Shown one piece after another: positions 8,751 through 15,232 of a stretch of 64,000 nt of DNA; within the stretch, counting starts at the first letter, position 1; the number at the start of each line of letters is the position of its first letter. Location: positions 1,984,001 through 2,048,000 of the forward strand of contig NZ_CP038800.1 of NCBI RefSeq assembly GCF_024400535.1, read 5' to 3'. The notes beneath the pieces were generated by a model. It saw nothing but the letters and a program-made list of their open reading frames with translations, did no database searches and was not told where the DNA came from. The stretch is from Treponema denticola (GTDB lineage: Bacteria > Spirochaetota > Spirochaetia > Treponematales > Treponemataceae). The translations under genes were made by a program, and so were the position numbers.

Positions 8751-10730
8751 ATGAAAAAGGTTTTGTGCATTTTATTTGCTGCCCTAATATTATCATGCCG
8801 ATCGGCACAAATATCAAAGATAAAAATTGATCCGGCAAAAACGGACATTTATACATCTGAAAAAAACAAAGAAAGTTTTGCCGGCTTTCAAACGGAGGTA
8901 AGCTTTCCTCCGGAGGAAGAAAAATATGATCCTTCAATTTTACCGAACAACTTTATTCCTTTTAAGGCTTATACCGGACAGGGCTATCTTTACTTTCATA
9001 CTGAAAATGTAAAAAAATTTCTTTTATATTTAAACGGGAAAAAAATAGATACAAAAAAAATCTGTAAAAATAAATATACTCAAATTTATATCGGAGATGA
9101 GGTAATAAACGGCACCAATAACTTACTCATTACAAATATTGAAGCCGAAAAAGATGATAAGGGCTTTTCGAAAACCTATACCTTATCGGTAAAAATTCCC
9201 TACCCTTCCATTATCAAAAAAGAAGAAAAATTAAATGATGTAAATTATAGGGCATTTCAAATAATAGATGACATCATGGAGGCTCAAACAGCAAACGGAT
9301 TTCCCTCGATTCAGCTTGTAGTGGTAAAAAACGGAAGGATGATAAAAAACTCGGCCTACGGCTATATCAGCACCGTTGACGAGTTCGGAGAGCCCCTGAT
9401 GCAAAAAAACCAAAAGCCTATCACAAAAGAAACTCTTTTTGATTTAGCCAGTAACACCAAAATGTATACGGTAAATTTCGCCTTACAAAAACTTATATCG
9501 GAAGAAAAGATTTCAATCTATGATAAGGTACAAGATTTTTTTCCTGATTTTAAGGACAAAAAAAAAGCTCTTTTTAAGGGAAAGAGTGAAATTACGGTTG
9601 AAGACTTATTAAAGCATCAGGCCGGTTTCCCGGCAGGGGCACAATATTATGTGAACAAAAAAATAACACAAAAAAAGAAAACCGATAAAAGACAAAATAA
9701 AGAAATTGTTTTAGAGCTGATTTGCAACACTCCCTTAATATATTCTCCGCGTACCGAGGTTTTATATTCAGATATAGATTATATGCTCTTAGGTTTGATT
9801 ATAGAAAAAGTAACAGGCCTTCCCTTGGATCAGTATACGGAAGAAAATCTTTATAAGCCCTTAAATCTATCTTCGATTTGCTATGAACCATTAAAAAAAG
9901 GATTTACAAAAGAGGATATTACCACAACCGAAATACGGGCCGTCAAAAGAACAAAGGACGAAAAATTCAAAGACATAAAATACATGCCGGTTCACGGGAC
10001 GGTACATGACCCTGAGGCTTACAATGCAATGGATCAGGTAAGCGGTCATGCAGGGCTTTTTGCAAATGCCGAAAGTATAGCAGTACTGGCTCAGGTCATG
10101 CTGAACGGAGGAGGATATGGAAATATCAAACTATTCGATTCGAGCGTTTTAAATTTATTTACCAGTCAGGGGAATTTTTTTTCGCAGGCAGGTTTAGGTT
10201 GGAGAAGGCAGGGACTCAATAACAGCTACGCTTGGGCTTTCTCACAGCTTGCAAGTGCAAACACAATAGGACACACAGGCTGGACGGGGACACTGACTCT
10301 AATCGATCCTAAAGAAGATTTAATAATCATAATCTTTACAAGCGCAAAAAACACTCCTGCCCTTTTCGGAAAAAACTTGCGCGGAAAATATGAGGGCGAT
10401 TTTTATCTTGCAAAAAACTATGGAGCCGTTACAACGCTTATTTATTCCGCATTTAAAAACTATGATAATGCTATGCTGGACCAAATGCTTATAGAACTTG
10501 CGGTAGGCAGAAACGAACTTATAAATATGATTCCTGAAATTTATGACAACGAAGGTTCCCGCAAGGATTTGACAGCCATAATGGAAAGCATAAAAGAACA
10601 ATCAAAGCAATCGGCAGTCCTAAAACAATTTTTAAAAAGTGAAAAAGCTATGGCCATACTTGCAGAAATTCAATCAAGGTACTCAAAGAAAAACTTGGCA
10701 AAAAAACAAACTGAAGGAACGGCAAAATGA
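8751..10730 (+). CDS. Beta-lactamase-fold serine hydrolase lipoprotein (AmiE-like)
   Basis: 659 residues with a lipoprotein signal (LILSC, Cys16). An N-terminal domain of about 150 residues precedes a class C beta-lactamase/penicillin-binding fold. That fold shows SNTK at 234-237 (SxxK nucleophile), YSD at 339-341 in place of YxN, and HTG at 508-510 in place of KTG. The C-terminal 100 residues are helical. In Bacillus subtilis the serine amidase AmiE of this superfamily works with NagZ and NamZ on peptidoglycan fragments. The next gene here is a NamZ homologue and overlaps by four bases, so a similar role in muropeptide breakdown is inferred. A general esterase or transpeptidase-like hydrolase is the alternative. 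Confidence 0.8.
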   Translation: MKKVLCILFAALILSCRSAQISKIKIDPAKTDIYTSEKNKESFAGFQTEVSFPPEEEKYDPSILPNNFIPFKAYTGQGYLYFHTENVKKFLLYLNGKKIDTKKICKNKYTQIYIGDEVINGTNNLLITNIEAEKDDKGFSKTYTLSVKIPYPSIIKKEEKLNDVNYRAFQIIDDIMEAQTANGFPSIQLVVVKNGRMIKNSAYGYISTVDEFGEPLMQKNQKPITKETLFDLASNTKMYTVNFALQKLISEEKISIYDKVQDFFPDFKDKKKALFKGKSEITVEDLLKHQAGFPAGAQYYVNKKITQKKKTDKRQNKEIVLELICNTPLIYSPRTEVLYSDIDYMLLGLIIEKVTGLPLDQYTEENLYKPLNLSSICYEPLKKGFTKEDITTTEIRAVKRTKDEKFKDIKYMPVHGTVHDPEAYNAMDQVSGHAGLFANAESIAVLAQVMLNGGGYGNIKLFDSSVLNLFTSQGNFFSQAGLGWRRQGLNNSYAWAFSQLASANTIGHTGWTGTLTLIDPKEDLIIIIFTSAKNTPALFGKNLRGKYEGDFYLAKNYGAVTTLIYSAFKNYDNAMLDQMLIELAVGRNELINMIPEIYDNEGSRKDLTAIMESIKEQSKQSAVLKQFLKSEKAMAILAEIQSRYSKKNLAKKQTEGTAK

Positions 10731-11947
10731 AAAAGATGCTTTTTTTATTTTGGTTTTGCAGTCTTGCCCTCATGATTTTTGCAGAAAAAAAAGCAGGTAA
10801 GCCGGACAAGGCCGATTTTAAGATAGGCATTGAACGCGTAGACGAATTTTTTAATCTTTTTAAAGGAAAAAGAATAGGATTGATTACCAATCAAACAGGC
10901 ATAGACTCTTTAGGAAGATCAAGCATCGAAATCTTATACGAAAAGACTAATCTTAAAGCTCTTTTTTCTCCGGAACACGGAATAAGGGGAAATGCGAGGG
11001 AGGGAGCCGGTATTTCCAACACGGTAGATAAAAAAACAGGCCTTACCGTTTACAGCCTTTACGGAAAAACAAAGCGGCCCACAAAAGAGATGCTGCAAGA
11101 AATAGATGTTTTATGCTTCGACATTCAGGATGTAGGGGCAAGGTTTTACACATATATTTACACAATGGCCTATGCAATGGAAGCATGCGCCCGTGACGGA
11201 AAAACCTTTGTTGTGTTTGACAGGCCCAATCCTATAAACGGCATAAACGTTGAGGGGAATATTTTGGAAGAGAAGTTTAAATCCTTTACGGGCTACTTTC
11301 CGATTGTCCAAAGGCACGGCATGACCGTGGGAGAATTAGCCTTAATGTTCAATAAAGAATTTAAGATAGGCTGTAACTTAAAAATAATCCCTATGCAGGG
11401 CTGGAAGCGTGAAGATTATTTTGAAGATCTTAATTTAATGTGGTTTCCGCCCTCGCCCAATATTCCTACAGCCGATACAGCCTTAGTTTATTCGGGCTTT
11501 TGTATCTTTGAAGGGGTAAACATTTCGGTAGGAAGAGGAACAACCATGCCCTTTAAATACATAGGAGCCCCCTATATAGATGCCGAGGCTTTAGCAGAAG
11601 CTCTAAATGCCCTCAAGCTTGAGGGAGTCTTTTTTAAGCCCGCCTATTTTACACCTGCCCTTTCGGTCTATAAGGATGAGATATGCGAGGGGGTTCAAAT
11701 CATCGTCAGGGATAAAAACAAATTCTTGCCCGTAAAAGCTGCAATCGCGGTGATGTACACAATAAGGGAAATGTATCCCGATAAGTTTAAGATAAATAAC
11801 TACCCTGCCGAACTCTGCGGCCTCAATTTATTAAGCGGAACAAACAAGCTAAGCTCGATGAGCCTTTCCTTAGATGAATACTTTAAATTTATCGAAAAAG
11901 ACGAAAAGAAGTTTTTAAAGATGAGAGAAAAGTATTTGATATATTAA
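10727..11947 (+). CDS. DUF1343 protein, exo-beta-N-acetylmuramidase (NamZ-like)
   Basis: 406 residues with an N-terminal signal peptide (LFLFWFCSLALMIFA). The body matches DUF1343: RIGLITNQTGID, ALFSPEHGIRG, VYSLYGKTKRPT, CFDIQDVGARFYTYIYTM, VFDRPNPING and WFPPSPNIPT. In B. subtilis and Tannerella this family removes terminal N-acetylmuramic acid from peptidoglycan fragments. It overlaps the AmiE-like gene by ATGA and is thus translationally coupled. The partner glucosaminidase NagZ is not in the window. Export fits action in the periplasm. Confidence 0.87.
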   Translation: MKKMLFLFWFCSLALMIFAEKKAGKPDKADFKIGIERVDEFFNLFKGKRIGLITNQTGIDSLGRSSIEILYEKTNLKALFSPEHGIRGNAREGAGISNTVDKKTGLTVYSLYGKTKRPTKEMLQEIDVLCFDIQDVGARFYTYIYTMAYAMEACARDGKTFVVFDRPNPINGINVEGNILEEKFKSFTGYFPIVQRHGMTVGELALMFNKEFKIGCNLKIIPMQGWKREDYFEDLNLMWFPPSPNIPTADTALVYSGFCIFEGVNISVGRGTTMPFKYIGAPYIDAEALAEALNALKLEGVFFKPAYFTPALSVYKDEICEGVQIIVRDKNKFLPVKAAIAVMYTIREMYPDKFKINNYPAELCGLNLLSGTNKLSSMSLSLDEYFKFIEKDEKKFLKMREKYLIY

Positions 11948-11963
11948 AAAGGACGGATGTCAA

Positions 11964-12251
11964 TTAATTAATCGCTTCTACTTCTTCTTTGGAAAGACCC
12001 GATATTGTACAAATTTCGGCAATCGGGTAATTATGCATACGCATCAGCTTTGCCGTTTCGAGAGCTTTTTGGTATGCACCTTTATCAAGACCACGCTCAA
12101 GACCTTGCCGATAACCTTCGCTTATACATGATGCCCTGTCATGTTCATATTTCATACGGGAATCATATAGCCATTTATCTCTAGGACTCATTTCCATTAT
12201 TTCTATCGTTGCATTGGCTTTTGCCATTATAGGGGATTCTTGTGCCAGCAT
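11964..12251 (-). CDS. C-terminal piece of an Rpn-family protein, intact short ORF with its own ribosome site
   Basis: This 95-residue ORF matches the C-terminal regulatory part of Rpn (PDDEXK_2) proteins: GYRQGLERGLDKGAYQKAL, then ETAKLMRMHNYPIAEICTIS and GLSKEEVEAIN. The nuclease half lies upstream at 12,440-12,736 and is separated by a repeat insertion and deletion. A GAGGAGG is placed eight bases before the ATG at 12,251, so the fragment could still be made. Work on E. coli Rpn proteins shows that C-terminal small proteins made from internal starts inhibit the full nuclease. This piece may therefore be an orphan inhibitor, or merely a remnant. Confidence 0.6.
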   Translation of the reverse strand: MLAQESPIMAKANATIEIMEMSPRDKWLYDSRMKYEHDRASCISEGYRQGLERGLDKGAYQKALETAKLMRMHNYPIAEICTISGLSKEEVEAIN

Positions 12252-12277
12252 ATTACATACCTCCTCATCATCAATTA

Positions 12278-12322
12278 GGGGAGGAAAGACACTTTTTCGG
12301 ATAAAAGATTTCTTTCCTCCCC
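12278..12322. repeat. Palindromic repeat A, copy 1 (45 bases)
   Basis: GGGGAGGAAAG (12,278-12,288) and CTTTCCTCCCC (12,312-12,322) are perfect 11-base arms around a loop containing CTTTTTCGGATAAAAG. A second copy at 14,954-15,023 follows another Rpn fragment and is interrupted by an insertion. The element sits at the break in the Rpn gene. Confidence 0.75.
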
Positions 12323-12351
12323 TATAACCCCTCCTATCTTCAAAATAACCG

Positions 12352-12370
12352 CTTAGGGCTCTGCCCTAAG
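12352..12370. repeat. Hairpin repeat B, copy 1
   Basis: CTTAGGGC and GCCCTAAG form a perfect eight-base stem with a TCT loop. A related hairpin (CTTAGGG/CCCTAAG) follows the intact Rpn gene at 13,818-13,839, in each case preceded by an AAAAT(A/T)CCG-like context and followed by AGAAC. Confidence 0.65.
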
Positions 12371-12439
12371 AACCCGTCTTATTTTGTAAATTTTTAGCAT
12401 TACCTTTATTAAAGATATTACCATATAAATATCAATTTT

Positions 12440-12736
12440 TCAATAGTTTAAAAAAATGGTACGCTGGACAAACTCGCTGTTCCACCTGTTTTGAATTTCG
12501 ATGTCGATAATCGTGTTATTCTTTAGGCGTAATTTTACGTCTAAGACTCCGGTTTTATCGCTTATCGAATCCTTATGAAACTCCTTATCCAAAAGTTCCA
12601 AGCCTGCGATTGTTTCAGGCGGAATATCCAATATACACTCCAAAAAATCCTGTAGTACATCCTTGTTTTCCTCCACTCCAAAAACTCGTTTAAAGGCATA
12701 GTCGTTGCGGAGGGTAATTTTAAATAGTTTTTTCAT
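12440..12736 (-). pseudogene. N-terminal half of a broken Rpn-family nuclease (PDDEXK_2)
   Basis: 98 residues matching the start of Rpn/PDDEXK_2 proteins: LRNDYAFKRVFG, then TGVLDVKLRLKNN and IIDIEIQNRW, which contain the D...ExQ active-site pattern. It stops at FLNY, before the middle part that normally contains the FHL and LE segments. The C-terminal piece is at 11,964-12,251 and 190 bases of repeat-rich DNA lie between. The two ORFs together are shorter than a normal 280-300 residue protein, so an internal deletion with repeat insertion is likely. The fragment is probably not an active nuclease. Confidence 0.8.
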
Positions 12737-12850
12737 AATTAAGCCTCGTTAATAATTTTTTAAAGAAGAAAAACTTTTCCCCTTTCATAATTATTGTATG
12801 AAGAGTTTGCAATAAATAGTAAAATTTAAAAAAAGAATTACATTTTATTG

Positions 12851-12885
12851 ATTATTTAACCGCAACGGACGCAAAGCGTTGAGCT
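12851..12885 (+). repeat. Dispersed repeat D, copy 1 (TTATTTAACCGCA..CGGACGCAAAG type)
   Basis: The 35-base element begins ATTATTTAACCGCAACGG and continues with ACGCAAAG. Related copies are at 14,294-14,328 upstream of another Rpn remnant and at 25,866-25,900 inside a glycosyltransferase gene. Confidence 0.65.
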
Positions 12886-12936
12886 TACACTCAACTTCGC
12901 AAAGGAATTTTTTAAAACTGCATCGATTACAAAAAT

Positions 12937-12980
12937 CTTTTTATAATTTACTATTTTTTTCAAATAATAACTATAAATAT
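12937..12980 (+). repeat. Rpn upstream flank E, copy 1
   Basis: An AT-rich block containing TTATAATTTACTATTTT and AATAATAACTATAAATAT lies just before the intact Rpn gene. The same block recurs at 14,330-14,374. It contains TATAAT-like hexamers and probably carries the Rpn promoter. Confidence 0.6.
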
Positions 12981-13019
12981 AATAGGGAGGGGAAATGTTA
13001 AAAAATTAGGAGAACACAA

Positions 13020-13772
13020 ATGATAAAAAAATTTGAAGATTTGACATTTACGGACGATTTTATGTTTTGTAAAGTTATGCAAAATCCGGATTTATGCAAA
13101 AGACTTATTGAAATGATATTATCCGATACAATAGGGAAAATTGCATATATTTCTGTACAGCATAATATTAAAAACTATGAACAGGCAAAGTCAGTGAGAT
13201 TTGATGTTCTGGTACAAGCAGAAAACGGTAAATTTTACGATGTAGAAATGCAGGTAAGTAACGAGAAGAATATACCTAAAAGAATGAGATTTTACCAAGC
13301 AGCCATTGATATTTCATTCTTGGATAAGGGAAATTCTTATAACAATTTAAATGATTGTTTTATAATTTTTATCTGTACTTTTGATGCCATCGGTAAAAAT
13401 AGGCCTATTTATACTTTTAAAAATATCTGTCTTGAAGATAAAAATATATCTTTACAAGATGGAACGAAAAAGGTTATAATAAACGCAGAAGCCTTTAAGG
13501 ACACTGAAGACAAAGAATTAAAAGAATTTTTAAAATACCTCAAAACAGGTAAACCAAATAATGAATTTACAAGGAGGATAGAAAAAATGATACAAACAGT
13601 AAAACAAAATGAACAGGCAAGGCAAGAATACAGATTAATGTCAACTTTTGAAATGGATATTAAGGATAGGGTTAAGAGAGAAACAGCCAAACTTATGAAA
13701 AACAGAGGTTATCCCATTTCCGAGATTTTGTTAATGACCGGACTTCCCGAAGAAGAAATCGAAAAACTGTAG
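13020..13772 (+). CDS. Rpn-family PD-(D/E)XK nuclease / putative transposase, intact
   Basis: 250 residues. The N-terminal nuclease core has D62 (RFDVLVQ) and E76-x-Q78 (YDVEMQVS), the D-ExQ pattern of PDDEXK_2 enzymes. The middle part is LDKGNSYNNLNDCFIIFICT, and the C-terminus is helical and ends in a small YPISEILLMTGLPEEEIEKL helix-turn-helix-like module. Rpn proteins cut DNA and promote RecA-independent recombination, and E. coli members defend against phage. AGGAG precedes the ATG. An internal AAGGAGG at 13,571-13,577 lies nine bases before an in-frame ATG at 13,587, predicting a separate 61-residue C-terminal product. Two hairpins follow the gene. Confidence 0.85.
   Translation: MIKKFEDLTFTDDFMFCKVMQNPDLCKRLIEMILSDTIGKIAYISVQHNIKNYEQAKSVRFDVLVQAENGKFYDVEMQVSNEKNIPKRMRFYQAAIDISFLDKGNSYNNLNDCFIIFICTFDAIGKNRPIYTFKNICLEDKNISLQDGTKKVIINAEAFKDTEDKELKEFLKYLKTGKPNNEFTRRIEKMIQTVKQNEQARQEYRLMSTFEMDIKDRVKRETAKLMKNRGYPISEILLMTGLPEEEIEKL
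13587..13772 (+). CDS. Predicted internal-start C-terminal small protein of the Rpn gene (RpnS-like)
   Basis: ATG at 13,587 (codon 190 of the full gene) is preceded by a perfect AAGGAGG with nine-base spacing, stronger than the site of the full-length start. The product would be 61 residues beginning MIQTVKQNEQARQ. For E. coli Rpn genes, published work (Storz laboratory) shows intragenic small proteins that block the toxic nuclease. The same arrangement here is an inference from sequence. The broken copy at 14,637-14,949 keeps the same ATG with AAGGGGG upstream. Confidence 0.5.
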   Translation: MIQTVKQNEQARQEYRLMSTFEMDIKDRVKRETAKLMKNRGYPISEILLMTGLPEEEIEKL

Positions 13773-13817
13773 ATTATACAGGCGGACATCCTGTCCTCTT
13801 TAGCAGCCAAAATTCCG

Positions 13818-13839
13818 CTTAGGGTCTCCCGCCCCTAAG
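13818..13839. repeat. Hairpin repeat B, copy 2
   Basis: CTTAGGG (13,818-13,824) and CCCTAAG (13,833-13,839) form a seven-base stem about 45 bases after the Rpn stop. It may act as a terminator-like structure for the Rpn transcript or be a REP-like element. Confidence 0.5.
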
Positions 13840-13959
13840 AACTCGCATTGTTATCAAATTTTTAGTTTAATCTTTAGCTGAGATTGAAAACAGAGGGATT
13901 GCGGTAAGTCTAAAGACGGTTCTGCAGAACACTCTGCCTCTCGTCCGAGTGGAGGGTAT

Positions 13960-13975
13960 ACACTCGTTCGAGTGT
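13960..13975. repeat. Perfect short palindrome ACACTCGTTCGAGTGT
   Basis: Seven-base arms around TT. A nearby TCGTCCGAGTGGAGGG is a degenerate direct copy. It marks the edge of the next Rpn remnant. Confidence 0.5.
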
Positions 13976-13977
13976 TC

Positions 13978-14045
13978 GGATAATTCATACACATCATAAG
14001 ATTTGCTATTTCAAGTTTGTTTTTGTATGAGCCATCGGAAAATCC
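13978..14045 (-). pseudogene. Short C-terminal remnant of another Rpn-family gene
   Basis: Read on the minus strand, a 22-codon stretch gives GFSDGSYKNKLEIANLMM followed by CMNYP. This matches the GYxxGxYxKALExAKLMxxxxYP segment of the other Rpn copies. Nothing of the nuclease core is left. It sits directly downstream of the BrnT remnant on the same strand and is not expected to be expressed. Confidence 0.55.
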
Positions 14046-14061
14046 TTGTTTCTATCCTCAG

Positions 14062-14250
14062 TCAATTACCTTCTTCCAAGTTTTTATAGTACTCATCTAT
14101 TTCCTCCTGTTCGGCAAGGCGTGCCGAAATAATTCTGATTGCAGTTTTACGTTCGGTATAGATAACAGTCAACACCTTATTTACCATACCGATTGTTTTG
14201 TACCTATGCTCATCTATTGAAGAATGTTCTGCATCATACCGCCTATGTCC
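14062..14250 (-). pseudogene. brnT: BrnT-family toxin, C-terminal remnant
   Basis: The minus-strand frame reads RRYDAEHSSIDEHRYKTIGM, then VNKVLTVIYTERKTAIR and IISARLAEQEEIDEYY up to TGA at 14,062. This is the C-terminal two thirds of BrnT, an RNase E/RelE-like type II toxin. The N-terminal part is missing: a stop (TAA at 14,251-14,253) interrupts the frame and there is no start codon. An ATG overlapping the end (in the second frame) opens a BrnA-like reading of only 12 codons before TGA. The module is therefore dead. Confidence 0.75.
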
Positions 14251-14293
14251 TTATCTATTATTATACCACAACTTCGGTAATTTTGTAAGGGTA

Positions 14294-14374
14294 TTATTTA
14301 ACCGCAGGGGGCGCAAAGGCCGCTGAGATTTTTTTTATAATTTACTATTTTTTTTAAATAATAACTATAAATAT
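14294..14374 (+). repeat. Copy 2 of dispersed repeat D plus Rpn upstream flank E
   Basis: 14,294-14,328 repeats the TTATTTAACCGCA...GCGCAAAG element and 14,330-14,374 repeats the AT-rich block found before the intact Rpn gene. Together they show that a second Rpn gene once started here. Its N-terminal coding part is gone. Confidence 0.65.
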
Positions 14375-14636
14375 CTTTGCGTAGACAACCTTTAAATTTC
14401 GCCCAGAACCTTTGTTTCCTAACTCAACCAAAGAATTGACCAGAAACTTTGTAACAATGCGGGATTCCAAAGGGCTGCAAGTCCTTTGGCAGCGCGAGTA
14501 CAACCAGCGGAGCTTCAAGGTAAAAAGGGATGGGGTCAAAGGGGAAGGTATAACCAACGAAGTTTCGAGGTATAAAACCACCGCTCTGACTTGAAAAACC
14601 CGTAAGGGAACGGGGGTTGTCCTTTCCTCTTTTAGA
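14375..14636. other. Stretch without a recognisable gene between Rpn flank and Rpn C-terminal part
   Basis: About 260 bases replace the expected N-terminal half of the second Rpn gene. Both strands contain short open frames with no recognisable protein. The only structure seen is two copies of a 24-base repeat (14,498-14,521 and 14,548-14,571). Confidence 0.5.
14498..14571 (+). repeat. Two copies of 24-25 base repeat C
   Basis: GTACAACCAGCGGAGCTTCA followed by AGGT (14,498-14,521) and GTATAACCAACGAAGTTTCG followed by AGGT (14,548-14,571) are variants of one unit. A third copy, inverted, is at 14,992-15,016 within palindromic repeat A. Confidence 0.65.
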
Positions 14637-14949
14637 GGTTATAATAAATGCAGAAGGCTTTAAAAACACTAAAGATAAAGAATTAAAAGATTTTTTAGAA
14701 TACCTTAAAACCGGCAAAGCAAAGAGTGAATTTACAAGGGGGATAGAAGAAATGATACAAACAGTAAAACAAAACGAACAAGCAAGGCAAGAATATAGGT
14801 TAATGTCGACTTTTGAAATGGACGCTATAGAAAAAGGGATTTACCGCAAAGCCATAGAAACAGCCAAACTTATGAAAAACAGAGGTTATCCCATTTCCGA
14901 GATTTTGTTAATGACCGGGCTTCCCGAATCTGAAATCGAAAAACTGTAA
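14637..14949 (+). pseudogene. C-terminal part of a second Rpn gene
   Basis: From VIINAEGFKNTKDKELKDF on, this matches residues 155-250 of the intact Rpn gene (for example ARQEYRLMSTFEMD and RGYPISEILLMTGL), with an extra AIEKGIYRKA segment. The nuclease domain has been lost. The frame is open from a TTG at 14,617, which is not a convincing start. The internal ATG at 14,752 has AAGGGGG nine bases upstream and would give 65 residues, so the small C-terminal protein may survive although the nuclease does not. Confidence 0.75.
14752..14949 (+). CDS. Possible orphan Rpn C-terminal small protein
   Basis: 65 residues starting MIQTVKQNEQARQ, nearly identical to the predicted internal product of the intact gene. 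AAGGGGG lies at 14,736-14,742. There is no promoter I can name upstream. If expressed it could inhibit the intact nuclease in trans, which is inference only. Confidence 0.35.
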   Translation: MIQTVKQNEQARQEYRLMSTFEMDAIEKGIYRKAIETAKLMKNRGYPISEILLMTGLPESEIEKL

Positions 14950-14953
14950 ATTA

Positions 14954-15023
14954 GGGGAGGAAAGAAACTTTTTCGGATAAAAGATTTCTTTACCTCGAAA
15001 CTCCGTTGGTTGTTACCCTCCCC
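14954..15023. repeat. Palindromic repeat A, copy 2, split by an inverted copy of repeat C
   Basis: The left part (GGGGAGGAAAG, loop, CTTT) matches copy 1 at 12,278 almost base for base. Between CTTT and CCTCCCC, 25 bases (14,992-15,016) have been inserted. They are the reverse complement of repeat C. This is a clean example of a small repeat inside another. Confidence 0.7.
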
Positions 15024-15146
15024 TGGAGCCCGACGCGGCACCTTATAAGGTCCATACCGTTTTTTAGCAAAAAAAATTTTCGAGCCGCTAAAGCGGCTGA
15101 CACAGTGCAGGTCATTCTTATTTTCAAAAATTTACTGCACCCAACA

Positions 15147-15228
15147 ACACATTTTGCCTGTTCGGTTTCACCGCTTCGGGCGGCTTACGCTGCGCCCTCA
15201 GCTGCTCAACCTCTCCGGCAAAATGTGT
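15147..15228. repeat. Inverted repeat just downstream of the variable region
   Basis: ACACATTTTGCC (15,147-15,158) and GGCAAAATGTGT (15,217-15,228) are perfect 12-base arms 58 bases apart. The second arm is four bases from the stop of the FGE-fold lipoprotein. Smaller GC hairpins (CCGC/GCGG) lie in the loop. It may terminate the lipoprotein transcript. Structures downstream of DGR variable regions are known to assist retrohoming, so that is a second possibility. Confidence 0.5.
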
Positions 15229-15232
15229 GAAC

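Noticed and set aside
14354-14717. Overlapping open frames on both strands between the Rpn fragments
   Set aside because: No start with a ribosome site and no recognisable family. Frames arise from repeat C and the Rpn remnant read in other frames.
12278-15023. Possible insertion sequence or CRISPR
   Set aside because: No transposase other than Rpn-type nucleases, no terminal repeat pair with target duplication, and repeats are not regularly spaced.
15025-15042. Short minus-strand match to the GAASGS codons of the FGE-fold lipoprotein (15,359-15,376)
   Set aside because: About 16 of 18 bases match, but nothing on either side does. Too short to call a second gene remnant or a template repeat.
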